64,000 nt of DNA from Ureibacillus manganicus DSM 26584 (GCF_000772945.1 NZ_JPVN01000010.1:62001-126000); one strand, 5' to 3'. Positions 9,687-18,447 are shown, counted from the first letter of the stretch. A program made the numbers and translations. The notes: generated by a model from the sequence alone, not told the origin.

Positions 9687-10481
9687 TTAAGTTAAAAATT
9701 GTAGAATGCGTAATACATCGAAGTAATTTTCTGTTTCATATTCAACTGTATTATGCGGTTTGAATTTTGCTCCAGGATAGAATGAATTTCTAAAAGCACG
9801 TGTGTGATCACGATAAACGATCTCCACAACGAATTTCTCTGGTAAGTTAACTTGTAGAGAATTTTTTTCAACTTTCATAGCTTCTTCTACTAGCCTTTTT
9901 GTTTCACTAATGGCTAATTTCGGACTAACACTTAATGTTGCTCCGCCGATTCCCTCTTTTGTCGCATAGGTAACGATGTTTTCATTAACCGTCATAATTT
10001 CCTCAGTAAGGCCAACATCTCCACTTACAAAGGCTACTGGTACCCCATGTAGTGCTGCTGCATATGTATTAATTAAGAATTCACTTGCATACTCGCCATT
10101 AATTTTCACATCTGCGTTAACAACCAATGTATGTGCTAGTGGATTACGGTGGCTTCCGCCTTTACTGTGATATCCGATAAAAATTGCACGATCAAAACTT
10201 GCATCTAGACCTGCAACCATACACATTGGATCTCCCGTCCAGCCGCGAATAATTTTCACATTTTCAGGTAAATTTGAAATGTCTATATTTCTAGCAGAAT
10301 CATGTGCATCTTTTAATAGTATTTCAGTTGCACCGCCAGCTATTGCACCTTCAATGGCTGCTTCTACTTCTTTAGTCATCTGTTGTTGAAATGGTGCATA
10401 GTCAGGTGTGTTTTTCTCTGTTTCGATCCATGTAGTAGATCCTGCAACTCCTTCTAAATCGGCACTAATAAAAACTTTCAT
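9687..10481 (-). CDS. dppA: D-aminopeptidase DppA (family M55)
   Basis: Zinc-dependent peptidase that releases D-Ala from D-Ala-D-Ala and similar peptides; in Bacillus it forms a cytoplasmic decamer. Zinc ligands are in the expected places: D8 and E10 in SADLEG, H60 in DAHDSARN and H105 in GYHSKGG; H117 and E130 are further candidate active-site residues. Length 264 aa is near the usual 274. It overlaps the VanX-like gene by 4 bp. Having both a D,D-dipeptidase and a D-aminopeptidase in one operon points to D-Ala recovery. Confidence 0.93.
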   Translation of the reverse strand: MKVFISADLEGVAGSTTWIETEKNTPDYAPFQQQMTKEVEAAIEGAIAGGATEILLKDAHDSARNIDISNLPENVKIIRGWTGDPMCMVAGLDASFDRAIFIGYHSKGGSHRNPLAHTLVVNADVKINGEYASEFLINTYAAALHGVPVAFVSGDVGLTEEIMTVNENIVTYATKEGIGGATLSVSPKLAISETKRLVEEAMKVEKNSLQVNLPEKFVVEIVYRDHTRAFRNSFYPGAKFKPHNTVEYETENYFDVLRILQFLT

Positions 10482-11224
10482 ATAAAACGATACTCCTTTA
10501 CTTCATTATTTTGAATTTCAGCTACTATTGGACCGTACAGTACAATGTCCGATTCTAAACGTCTTGCCCATGAGACATTGCCATAATCATAGTGCCACCA
10601 TTCTTCCGAATAGTTATTAAATCCAACATTTGTCATGCAGTTATATAAAATCCGCCTATTTTTAAGCGCAATTTCATTAACACCCGGATGATACTCAAAA
10701 TAGCTTGTGGCGGACTTTTCACTCATTTCATCAAATTCCGTTCCAAGATCAAGAGCATTCCCAGTGAAATCACCTAAAGTTAAATCAACAGCACCTCCTG
10801 TAATGTGCGGTGAAGTTCTTGTTGGCTCGACACTTGGAATAGCAACATATTTTAAAGTTTCTTGATATACTTGTTCATTTGTCAAATCCGGGTTTCTTTT
10901 TTTTATATTTTCTGAAAAAATACGAAAGATTGATTCCTGAACCTGGATCGGTCGATAGCCATCATACAAGATAAAACTATATTCTTTTGGCAATAAATCT
11001 AGAGCTTTCTTTAATCGAAGATAAACACCTTCTCGTAGGTAAATTTCCTTTAGACTTGAGGGAATTTTTTGCTCTATGTAAATCGGCTTAATATAAAGTC
11101 TGTTTGGCTCAGCTTGAACTTTTATAAGTGGTTCCTTATTGTCAATAATTTTGGGATTTTTCGGATTGTAATTAGTTTGTATTTGATCAATTGGTCTCAA
11201 TAAAAAGTTCTGTATGATTACCAC
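10478..11224 (-). CDS. D-alanyl-D-alanine dipeptidase, VanX/DdpX-like (M15)
   Basis: Zinc D,D-dipeptidase that splits D-Ala-D-Ala. VanX motifs are present: catalytic Arg in YDGYRPIQVQ, the zinc box SPHITGGAVDLTL (SxHxxGxxxD) and the C-terminal EWWHYDYG that holds the catalytic Glu and last zinc His. There is no signal peptide, and no vanHA or vanRS lies nearby, so this is the recycling type (as with E. coli DdpX beside a dipeptide importer) rather than glycopeptide resistance. The start is not clean: the GTG at 11224 sits in the ribosome-site-like GGGGTGG, and no ATG is available nearby. First gene of the operon. Confidence 0.87.
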   Translation of the reverse strand: MVIIQNFLLRPIDQIQTNYNPKNPKIIDNKEPLIKVQAEPNRLYIKPIYIEQKIPSSLKEIYLREGVYLRLKKALDLLPKEYSFILYDGYRPIQVQESIFRIFSENIKKRNPDLTNEQVYQETLKYVAIPSVEPTRTSPHITGGAVDLTLGDFTGNALDLGTEFDEMSEKSATSYFEYHPGVNEIALKNRRILYNCMTNVGFNNYSEEWWHYDYGNVSWARRLESDIVLYGPIVAEIQNNEVKEYRFI

Positions 11225-11244
11225 CCCAAAATTTTAAGACTTGC

Positions 11245-11276
11245 ATTATGTCATATAATACAATATTTAGACAATT
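11245..11276 (-). promoter_or_regulatory. Operon promoter with overlapping CodY-like box
   Basis: On the minus strand TTGTCT (11269-11274) and CATAAT (11245-11250) are spaced by 18 bp, a plausible sigma-A promoter some 20 bp in front of the operon. AATTGTCTAAATATT (11262-11276) matches the CodY consensus AATTTTCWGAAAATT at 12 of 15 places and covers the -35. CodY is known to repress dpp in B. subtilis, which makes this credible. Confidence 0.5.
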
Positions 11277-11433
11277 CAGTATTTAAAATAAAATCTATCA
11301 TACTTTATATATTTTTACTAGTTATAATTTGCATTTTTTGTAACTATACTAAATATTTTGTAAAAGCTTTATAGATGCATTATTAGATTTAATTCATATG
11401 TTTACATTGAATAAATACTATCCTTTTGCCACA

Positions 11434-11475
11434 AAAAAAGTTATTCAAGCAAAATAATAGCTTGAATAACTTTTT
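11434..11475 (-). terminator. Terminator after the DmpA-family gene
   Basis: AAAAAGTTATTCAAGC and GCTTGAATAACTTTTT pair perfectly around a 9-nt loop; T runs occur on both strands. It separates the DmpA-like gene from the promoter of the murein-peptide operon. Confidence 0.85.
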
Positions 11476-11477
11476 AA

Positions 11478-12533
11478 CTAATTACCAAATATATAAGAAT
11501 TAACTGTATGCTTATCCCTACCAGTTGTTGTAGTTGCCTGTGAAAGGGAGTTGATAATTGCTTCTTCAGTTGCTTCGGCTGCAGCTGTAAACAAAAGATT
11601 CATAACTACGTGATCCTCTCGTAGCTGCGTTCTAGTTTCAATAAACGCCTTAGTTGAATGAGGTATTTTATGTGCTGTTGTAAATCCAATGACAATATCC
11701 CCACTACCATGTGAGTAATGGCTACCAGTCCTACCTAGTCCAATACCACAACGTTTTATTACACGTTGTAATTGTCTACTACTTAATGGCGCATCTGTTG
11801 CAAGAACGATAATTATCGAACCATCTGTAGGTTTTATTGTAGATTCTTTTTGTTCTGGTATCGTTTTGTATCTTTCTGCTTGAAACTCTGTGCTCTCTCC
11901 AAAATTACTTAATACTAAACAACCAACAGTATAGGACAGATTTTCACTTTCAACCGTAACAAGGCGTGATGAAGATCCAATTCCACCTTTATATCCGAAA
12001 CAAATCATACCTTTACCTGCCCCTACCGCTCCTTCATCTGCCACATTACTCGTTGCGTTCTGTATCGCTTCTTTGGCATGCTGCGGTGTAACAGGACATG
12101 AACGAATAGAATTTAAATAGCTATCATTACATTCACCTACAACAAGGTTAATTGTTCCTGTTGATATTCCTATTTCCGGATTATCTTTTAACATATACTC
12201 CAGAGTACCTTGTGTGACTGCAGGAACTCCAAATGTATTGGTTAACATGATTGGCGATTCTATAACTCCTAACTCATTTACTTGAACTAGTCCCGTTGTT
12301 TTACCAAATCCATTAATAACGTAACTTGCTGCTGTCACTTTTTCTTTAAATAAGTTACCACTATGAGGTAATATTGCTGTTACCCCAGTACATGCATATG
12401 TATTTTTTCCATCAATAGGAAAGTCTAAGGTTACATGGCCAACACTAACTCCCTCAACGTCTGTTATACAGTTTTTACTTCCAACAGGTAACTTACCAAT
12501 GTTAACACCTAACTCCCTAATTTTACTTCGCAT
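11478..12533 (-). CDS. P1/S58 family aminopeptidase (DmpA-like)
   Basis: N-terminal nucleophile enzyme of the DmpA/BapA type, which removes N-terminal D- or beta-amino acids from small peptides after self-cleavage into two chains. The family start ITDVEGVSVGHVTL and the processing region KGGIGSSSRLV with its serines are recognisable; the chain break is expected before one of these serines. I start at the ATG at 12533 (MRSKIRELG), which has GGGG nine bases upstream; two earlier ATGs in frame have worse spacing. It has its own terminator, so it is a separate unit, but its likely D-peptide substrates fit with the operon next door. Confidence 0.85.
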   Translation of the reverse strand: MRSKIRELGVNIGKLPVGSKNCITDVEGVSVGHVTLDFPIDGKNTYACTGVTAILPHSGNLFKEKVTAASYVINGFGKTTGLVQVNELGVIESPIMLTNTFGVPAVTQGTLEYMLKDNPEIGISTGTINLVVGECNDSYLNSIRSCPVTPQHAKEAIQNATSNVADEGAVGAGKGMICFGYKGGIGSSSRLVTVESENLSYTVGCLVLSNFGESTEFQAERYKTIPEQKESTIKPTDGSIIIVLATDAPLSSRQLQRVIKRCGIGLGRTGSHYSHGSGDIVIGFTTAHKIPHSTKAFIETRTQLREDHVVMNLLFTAAAEATEEAIINSLSQATTTTGRDKHTVNSYIFGN

Positions 12534-12639
12534 GAACATAAGCCCCATTCTATTATTTTAGCAATATTTTACTGGTAATTAGCAAAAATGAATAGAGGCT
12601 ATTGGATACTATTTCTTTTTTACATTTATATATATAAAT

Positions 12640-12681
12640 AAAAAACGCCCAAACTCCTTTTATTAAAAGAGCCTAAGCGTT
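12640..12681 (-). terminator. Minus-strand terminator behind a micro-ORF
   Basis: Read on the minus strand, AACGC pairs with GCGTT and an inner CTC...GAG strengthens the stem; six T follow. No annotated minus-strand gene lies upstream of it, apart from the 12-codon ORF at 12705-12743, whose stop is 24 nt before the stem. Confidence 0.65.
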
Positions 12682-12704
12682 GAGATAACAATTATGTATC
12701 AGTA

Positions 12705-12743
12705 TTAACACAATATGATAAATTCAATCATCATGCAATGCAT
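12705..12743 (-). CDS. Possible 12-aa micro-ORF with strong ribosome site
   Basis: The minus strand reads AAGAAAGGAG, a 3-nt spacer, then ATG and 12 codons giving MHCMMIEFIILC, then TAA and a terminator. The ribosome site is one of the best in the window, and a dedicated terminator follows, which argues for a real transcript. The peptide is hydrophobic with two cysteines. It lies just upstream of, and divergent from, the ComP-like kinase gene. It does not look like ComX, and function is unknown. It could also be part of a small regulatory RNA, and short ORFs do arise by chance. Confidence 0.4.
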   Translation of the reverse strand: MHCMMIEFIILC

Positions 12744-12957
12744 ATACTCCTTTCTTCACATAACTTTCAAACTTTTAGTAACTTATAATTATTTTTTGCA
12801 ATATTTCTTGAAATCCATGATATTTTAGTATTTAATTTATCAATTTCTAAAGATCACACATGAAGGATTATTTATATAAACTCTATTTCCAAAAGCTTAA
12901 AACTGTAAGATAATTATTATGGAGAAAACAATTTAAAATTGGAGAAATTTTATTATT

Positions 12958-15228
12958 ATGATATCAAGAAAATATTTTTGGATTATTATTACAATTTATT
13001 TACTAATAGGATCTTATATTTTTTATGAGAGTTATCAGTCGCCGATAGTTGGAATTGAAGTTGAAAAAGAAGATAACGATTGGATTATTAGTGGATTTAA
13101 ATTTTCTGAAATTGGAGAACTACATCAAATTCATAAAGGTGATATCCTTTTAGAGATTAACGATATAAAAATCGATGAAACTACGAAGTTAACATATGAC
13201 AAAATGATTAGTTTTGCAAATAGTATAAAACTAATCACCTCCGATGAAGAAATTCGTTACATATATTTTAGCCATCATGATTTACCAACACAATTTTTTA
13301 ATAATTATATTTTACCCCTTAGTTATTTTCTAATTGCCTGCTTTCTAGCAATATATTTATATCAACATCAAAAGGGAAATAAACAAGCTTTAAACTATTT
13401 AATTCAATTTATTTTAACTGTTGCAATTGCATGCGGAAGTATTCCTTTACTTATTCGTCTGAATTGGTTTGGACTTATTATTAATAGTGTATTTACAGTA
13501 CTAAGTCCGATTTTATTACTCTCTTTTTTAAAACACTATTATAGTTTTCTCAATATCCGATGGAAGTTTTTTAATTTTATTCACTATTTATATGTGATTC
13601 CTATAATAGTATTTCTTTTAACAATTTTAGAGAAGTTCTTCACGTGGATGTACAGTATCGATACGGTTATTATATTATTATTCTTCTTTTTATTAGTCAT
13701 TATTAACATAATAGTAATCTGTATCGGTTATGTGAAATATCCTAAATCCCAGATCAAAGTGTTATTATGGGGAATTGTCTTTCCATTTCTCCCCTTTTTA
13801 GTAATGTATGTAATCCCATTGATATTTTTACAAAAATACATATTCTCTACTTCAATACTAACTATCTTTTTCTTGTGTATTTCTTTCGGATTTACGTTTG
13901 CCCAATTCTCTGAACGTTTATTTGATATTGATTACTATATTTCTAGATTAAAATATTATTCACTCTATTCATTAGTAATAACAATGGTACTAGGAATAGG
14001 GATCTATTTCATTATTTCTATATCTATTCCTCTATTACTTACTATATGTATATTTATTTTTATAGTTATCTTGATAAGTTTTTATATTAAAGAGAAGTTG
14101 GATTATGTTAATCGCAAGGTTCTATTTACACCACATGGGAATTATATTCACCAGCTCTACTCTACTATTGAAGTGATAGGAAAAACAGTTGATATTAATG
14201 ATTTATTTAATAAGTTATCAACTATACTTTCTAAACAACTCGAGTTTGAAGTCGTATATGTAGTAGCTTTTAACGTTAAAGAAAAGAAATTTGTTGAAAA
14301 CAAAAAAAGTATAGTAAATCCAATACATCAAACTCTCCCTATATCTCTATTTGAAAATCTACATCTAATGGAGATTTTGAACACCGATGCTTGTTATGTA
14401 ACATGTATACATCAAGACGTTGAGATGAAGCAGATTTTAATATTAGGAAATCGAAATCATTCGTCTTTAAAGCATGAGGAACTACTTTCTTTAGAACTAC
14501 TAATTTTATTTACTAATAATTTTATTGATAATACAAAATTAGTTGAGGACTTATTATCGAAGTTAAATACGATGGAACAAAGGGATCAAGGCCATCCTTA
14601 TTGGTTTGAAAAACTTGTTTTACTAAAACTAGAAGATGAAAAAAATCATCTGGCCCAAGATCTACATGATACTATTTTGCAAGAGCAGATTTTTCTAATT
14701 CGAGAAATGGACAGTATGCTTTATGAAAATAATGTGGAATGTTTACAAACAAAAATAGGTGATTTTCATCAGCAGCTCGTCTCTATTAATCACCAATTAC
14801 GGGCTTATTGTGAAATTTTAAAACCACCATTGTTGGATACTTTAGGTTTAAATGCGGCTTTGAATAAGCTAGCTATACAAACAAAAAAACGCGCTAATTT
14901 TACATTAATTTTTTCGATTGAACAGATTGAAACGACAAATAAGTATATTCCTTTATTAATTTATCGATTAATCCAAGAAATGTTAACGAATGCTATTAAG
15001 CACTCTCAAGCCACATATGTAAAGATACAATTGTTAAAATATGAGGGCGGATTTGAAATATCATACATGGATAATGGTATTGGCTTTGATCAATCCATTT
15101 TAAAGAATTCAAAATCTATGGGGTTAACTGGCATGAGAGAAAGAATAAGAACATACAACGGATATTTTGAAATAGATACTTACCCAAATGAGGGAGTGCA
15201 AATTCAAATACGTGTGGGAGATGTCTAA
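12958..15228 (+). CDS. ComP-like membrane sensor histidine kinase with PDZ-like loop
   Basis: A first membrane segment (residues 6-24) leads to an external PDZ-like domain (about 30-105; IHKGDILLEINDIKID), followed by about eight membrane segments (110-390). A GAF-like stretch (about 410-530) comes before the kinase core. The phospho-acceptor is H570 in AQDLHDTILQ (HisKA_3 type), and the ATP-binding part has NAIKHS, DNGIGFD and GLTGMRER. Size and partner match B. subtilis ComP (about 770 aa) of the quorum-sensing pair, but no comQ/comX genes are next to it. The partner ComA-like gene begins 2 bp after the stop. The ligand is unknown; PDZ-type ComP homologues may sense something other than a ComX pheromone. 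Confidence 0.85.
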   Translation: MISRKYFWIIITIYLLIGSYIFYESYQSPIVGIEVEKEDNDWIISGFKFSEIGELHQIHKGDILLEINDIKIDETTKLTYDKMISFANSIKLITSDEEIRYIYFSHHDLPTQFFNNYILPLSYFLIACFLAIYLYQHQKGNKQALNYLIQFILTVAIACGSIPLLIRLNWFGLIINSVFTVLSPILLLSFLKHYYSFLNIRWKFFNFIHYLYVIPIIVFLLTILEKFFTWMYSIDTVIILLFFFLLVIINIIVICIGYVKYPKSQIKVLLWGIVFPFLPFLVMYVIPLIFLQKYIFSTSILTIFFLCISFGFTFAQFSERLFDIDYYISRLKYYSLYSLVITMVLGIGIYFIISISIPLLLTICIFIFIVILISFYIKEKLDYVNRKVLFTPHGNYIHQLYSTIEVIGKTVDINDLFNKLSTILSKQLEFEVVYVVAFNVKEKKFVENKKSIVNPIHQTLPISLFENLHLMEILNTDACYVTCIHQDVEMKQILILGNRNHSSLKHEELLSLELLILFTNNFIDNTKLVEDLLSKLNTMEQRDQGHPYWFEKLVLLKLEDEKNHLAQDLHDTILQEQIFLIREMDSMLYENNVECLQTKIGDFHQQLVSINHQLRAYCEILKPPLLDTLGLNAALNKLAIQTKKRANFTLIFSIEQIETTNKYIPLLIYRLIQEMLTNAIKHSQATYVKIQLLKYEGGFEISYMDNGIGFDQSILKNSKSMGLTGMRERIRTYNGYFEIDTYPNEGVQIQIRVGDV

Positions 15229-15230
15229 TA

Positions 15231-15860
15231 ATGATTAAAATTATGATTGTTGATGATCATCAAGGTGTCTTAGAAGGAACAAAAAATCTTTTTCAAGACA
15301 TTGATGATATTACCGCAGAAGCAAGTGATGATATATACGGAATACATCGAATGTTAAATGAAAAACAAGCGACTTATGATGTGTACCTAATTGATATAAA
15401 TATGCCCGAGCAAAATGGGATAGTGTTATGTAGTAAAGTTCGTTCTTCCCAACCTACTGCAAAAGTAATTTTATACACAGGGGATAATATTGAAGATTAC
15501 TATTCTTTACTATTAGATAAAATGGTCCATGGCTTACTATCTAAAACTGCAACGAAAGAGCAAGTAGTAAATACAATACGCGAAACTGTTAAAGATGGTC
15601 TTGTTATCCCTTTTAATTTTATCGACTTTGTGAAGGATCATTATAATGATGATGAGAATGAGGAATCTTTAAAATTGAATGACAGGGAACAGCAAATTCT
15701 TAAATATGTGGAGATGGGGTATTCAAATAGTGTTATTGCCAGTGAACTTCATGTATCACAGCGTACTATTGAAAGAAATTTGTCCCAAATTCTAGACTTA
15801 TTAAATGTCACTTCACGTACGGAGGCTGTCATGGTTGCACGAGAAAGAAACTTAATTTAA
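15231..15860 (+). CDS. ComA-like NarL/LuxR response regulator
   Basis: Receiver domain (1-125) with D8/D9 in VDDHQG and the phospho-acceptor D55 in YLIDINMP, the same position as in ComA. A LuxR helix-turn-helix (about 145-205; LNDREQQILKYVEMGYSN, SQRTIERNLSQIL, SRTEAV) follows. Length 209 aa is close to ComA (214). It is directly downstream of the kinase gene and surely co-transcribed with it. Whether it controls competence, as in B. subtilis, cannot be told from here. Confidence 0.88.
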   Translation: MIKIMIVDDHQGVLEGTKNLFQDIDDITAEASDDIYGIHRMLNEKQATYDVYLIDINMPEQNGIVLCSKVRSSQPTAKVILYTGDNIEDYYSLLLDKMVHGLLSKTATKEQVVNTIRETVKDGLVIPFNFIDFVKDHYNDDENEESLKLNDREQQILKYVEMGYSNSVIASELHVSQRTIERNLSQILDLLNVTSRTEAVMVARERNLI

Positions 15861-15881
15861 CTACTTTTAAAGAAAATTAAT

Positions 15882-15918
15882 AGGCGCTGCTCAGAATTAA
15901 TGTGCTAGAGCAGCGCCT
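15882..15918. terminator. Bidirectional hairpin terminator
   Basis: AGGCGCTGCTC and GAGCAGCGCCT form a perfect 11-bp stem with a 15-nt loop, between convergent genes. T-rich sequence follows on the minus strand; the plus strand has a weak tail. Confidence 0.7.
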
Positions 15919-15968
15919 TACTCAAATGAGTCTATATCATCATAACATTCAATTTGCTTTTCCAATTG

Positions 15969-16160
15969 TTAAGTGGCCTCCCGTAAATATGTTTTGTTAT
16001 TTTCTAAAATTTTTATCATTTGTTGAAGAATTTTTTCTTCTACCACTGGGGTGGCATTTAATTCTTTACTAATAATTGTATACAAATCTAATACTGAGCC
16101 TACGTCGAGTCTATGTTTCTCCGCTAGTTGAAACGCTCGCTCTAACTGACCGGTTATCAT
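15969..16160 (-). CDS. Small acidic helical protein of unknown function (63 aa)
   Basis: A perfect ribosome site AAGGAGG lies 7 bases before the ATG, so I take it as real. The product is charged and predicted helical, with no membrane segment. The segment LERAFQLAEKHRLDVGSVLDL then ISKELN recalls Spo0E-like phosphatases (SQELD motif), but the spacing is wrong and the Asp is Asn, so I do not assign that family. It is monocistronic between a terminator and a promoter region. Confidence 0.65.
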   Translation of the reverse strand: MITGQLERAFQLAEKHRLDVGSVLDLYTIISKELNATPVVEEKILQQMIKILENNKTYLREAT

Positions 16161-16262
16161 CGGCAGTCCTCCTTTTTTGTTTGTTATTTCTATTTTATGA
16201 TGTTTTAACTAAATTTTCATCTTAAATAGCAAAATTTTTTTATTTTTTTTATTTTTAGTGTG

Positions 16263-16305
16263 AATCGCCCGAGTCGAACGTGAGTAACCGGGCGATTTTT
16301 ATTAG
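16263..16305 (+). terminator. Hairpin with plus-strand T tail downstream of the GH3 gene
   Basis: AATCGCCCG and CGGGCGATT pair with a 17-nt loop, and the plus strand continues TTTTATT. The flanking genes are both on the minus strand, where no T run follows, so it either ends the GH3 mRNA inefficiently or stops an unseen plus-strand transcript. Confidence 0.6.
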
Positions 16306-16325
16306 TATAGGCAATTTTTTAATTA

Positions 16326-18326
16326 TTAATATGACAATCCAAAGTTATATTGGTAATCGTTTCCATCCTTATCTTGATAAACATAACCTTGCCCCTTCCT
16401 GAACCCAGGAATATCACCAGCAGAATTGTTTACTGCTTCTTGACTTGCTGGGATTGTAAATGGAAGTTTTCCTACGGGATTGAATTTACCACGAATTACT
16501 TCAATTAATATTTCTGGTTTCACGCCAAAGGTTGCTATAAAACTTGCTGCATTTGGTTCAATTTTATTGATTAGCCATGGATTTTTAAAATCAACTGCAG
16601 TAATTGTTGGAACTTTCTGCTGAATTTCACTGACACGTTCAATATTATAAATACCTGTATCTGGACCAATTGTTAATGTAATTTTACTTTTACCGAATAA
16701 ATCCATGCTTGGTAGTATCCAAACAAAGGCCTGTGTTGCTTCATCCAAAGTGTCTACAATGGTGATATTCGGTTCTTGTTTTCTAATTAACTCTTTTAAA
16801 TTTTGGGTATTTTGTCCATTTTCGCCGCCTGGGAATACTTGAACATATAATTTCATGTTTTGTAGCTTATTGTCCGTTAATGGTAATAATTTCGAATCAT
16901 TTCTTAACAAGACAATGGATTTTCGATGGGCATCGTCTGCACGTTGCTGTGAATCAGGATCATCAACAACTTGAAGCGCTTGCTCAGGGTCAACATAAGG
17001 ATTTTCAAACAGCCCTAGCATCATCATTTCAGTTATTAAGTAACGAGCAGAGCGGTCCACAACTTCCTCACTAACTAAACCTTGACTTACTGCATTAACA
17101 ATAGGTGTTGGATTTGTAGCCCCAGAAAATATATTTGTTCCCGCATTTAATGCTTTCGCAAAACGTTCTTCAATCGATAAGTCAAGTGCTCCCCATGCTT
17201 TATCAATAACCGCAGTTGTATCTGAGTTTACATACCCTAAAAATCCAAGTTCAGCTCTTAAATAATCATTGATAAAGCTTTTATTTAAAGCAAAGCCAAC
17301 TTCCTCAAACTGTTGCGTCTCACTAAACCACTGTAACCCTTGATTTGCACTCATATTACTCGGGAATGCATAATACGGCATAATTGAGGTTGTATCCGCC
17401 TCGATTGCCGCTCTAAATGGTGGTAAATGGTATCGTAATAGGCTTCCTTCTGTAGGGTAGATGTTATATCTGCCTTCCTCAAAATGAGGATCTTTTCCTT
17501 TTTCTCTAGCACCACCACCAGGATAATGCCTCACTGTTGTTGTTACACTTCGATTGTTGAGAATATCTCCCTGATACCCTTTCACAATTCGGTATATAAT
17601 ATCAGAGACTAATGCAGGGTGTTCTCCAAAAGTTTCATCAATCCTTGACCATAGTGGGTCTGTCGCGATGTCTGCTGAATAACCGTAAAGTTTTCGAATA
17701 CCTGTTGCACGATATTCATTTGCAGTTATTTTTGAAAAATCTTCAATTAATCTTAAGTCACGTGTAGCTGCTAATCCTAATGTGTTTGGCCAATACGAAA
17801 ATTGACCAGATTTACCTGGAGATTGATCGGCAAACGCCTGAATTGAATTTACATGATTTCTTGGATTGGAAATGATCATGACAGGTATTCCTAGTCTCGA
17901 ACTCTCAGCAGCTTGTTGCAGCTGATTATTATAATCGGCGATTGTATTTACAGTTGGTGTTTCGCGAAAAATAAAGTATCTCGTATTTTGATCTAAATGG
18001 GTATTGGGTAAAACTAATTTACCATCTCTAAATTTCGGAAACTCAGGAATCATTAACAATCCAGCTTTTTCTTCAAGTGTCATTTTAGAAACCAAATCTC
18101 TAGCCCGTTCGTCTGCGGAAAGTTGCCAATTTTCATAAGGATCTAACTGTCCATTACCATTTAGGTCTTTAAAGGTTTTGTCATTTACTGTTAAGGTTGG
18201 CTTTACTTTAACAACAAGATTAGGTTGAGTTTCCTTTTGTGCTAATACTTTATGCAATGGAATGAAAGATGATAACGATAAAACGATTACGATAGAAGAA
18301 ACTAACAATTTATATAGTTTAATCAT
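16326..18326 (-). CDS. Secreted glycoside hydrolase family 3 protein
   Basis: A signal peptide (about residues 1-30, ending VLA) is followed by a calcium-loop-like patch DLNGNGQLDPYENW and a GH3 catalytic domain. The conserved VRHYPGGGAREKG matches the GH3 KHFPG region, and GYVNSDTTAV carries the probable nucleophile Asp near residue 369. A second GH3 C-terminal domain follows to residue 666. The start at 18326 is chosen because the longer frame begins with a TTG upstream of the ribosome site GGAAGGG. Substrate could be a beta-glucoside or beta-xyloside; the NagZ His/Asp dyad motif was not found. Single gene, not in an obvious sugar operon. Confidence 0.85.
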   Translation of the reverse strand: MIKLYKLLVSSIVIVLSLSSFIPLHKVLAQKETQPNLVVKVKPTLTVNDKTFKDLNGNGQLDPYENWQLSADERARDLVSKMTLEEKAGLLMIPEFPKFRDGKLVLPNTHLDQNTRYFIFRETPTVNTIADYNNQLQQAAESSRLGIPVMIISNPRNHVNSIQAFADQSPGKSGQFSYWPNTLGLAATRDLRLIEDFSKITANEYRATGIRKLYGYSADIATDPLWSRIDETFGEHPALVSDIIYRIVKGYQGDILNNRSVTTTVRHYPGGGAREKGKDPHFEEGRYNIYPTEGSLLRYHLPPFRAAIEADTTSIMPYYAFPSNMSANQGLQWFSETQQFEEVGFALNKSFINDYLRAELGFLGYVNSDTTAVIDKAWGALDLSIEERFAKALNAGTNIFSGATNPTPIVNAVSQGLVSEEVVDRSARYLITEMMMLGLFENPYVDPEQALQVVDDPDSQQRADDAHRKSIVLLRNDSKLLPLTDNKLQNMKLYVQVFPGGENGQNTQNLKELIRKQEPNITIVDTLDEATQAFVWILPSMDLFGKSKITLTIGPDTGIYNIERVSEIQQKVPTITAVDFKNPWLINKIEPNAASFIATFGVKPEILIEVIRGKFNPVGKLPFTIPASQEAVNNSAGDIPGFRKGQGYVYQDKDGNDYQYNFGLSY

Positions 18327-18399
18327 TGATTCCCTTCCTTTACTCCTCAATATCCATTATTCTGTCGTTTCTTTCATTATTTATGTATGTAGCAATTGT

Positions 18400-18447
18400 T
18401 AAAAATTAAAAGCCATACTAACCTTTTAGATTAGGTTAGTATGGCTT
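18400..18447 (-). terminator. Terminator of the WYL-like small gene
   Basis: AAGCCATACTAACC and GGTTAGTATGGCTT make a perfect 14-bp stem, followed on the minus strand by TTAATTTTT. Confidence 0.85.

Noticed and set aside
10478-11224. VanX-like gene as vancomycin resistance
   Set aside because: No vanH, vanA-type ligase or vanRS genes nearby, and the operon is catabolic with a peptide importer.
12714-12830. 38-codon plus-strand frame upstream of the ComP-like gene as a comX candidate
   Set aside because: No ribosome site and no ComX-like C-terminal Trp region; no comQ isoprenyl transferase gene nearby.
15969-16160. Spo0E-like phosphatase
   Set aside because: ISKELN resembles SQELD, but the Asp is missing and the helix spacing is four residues too long.
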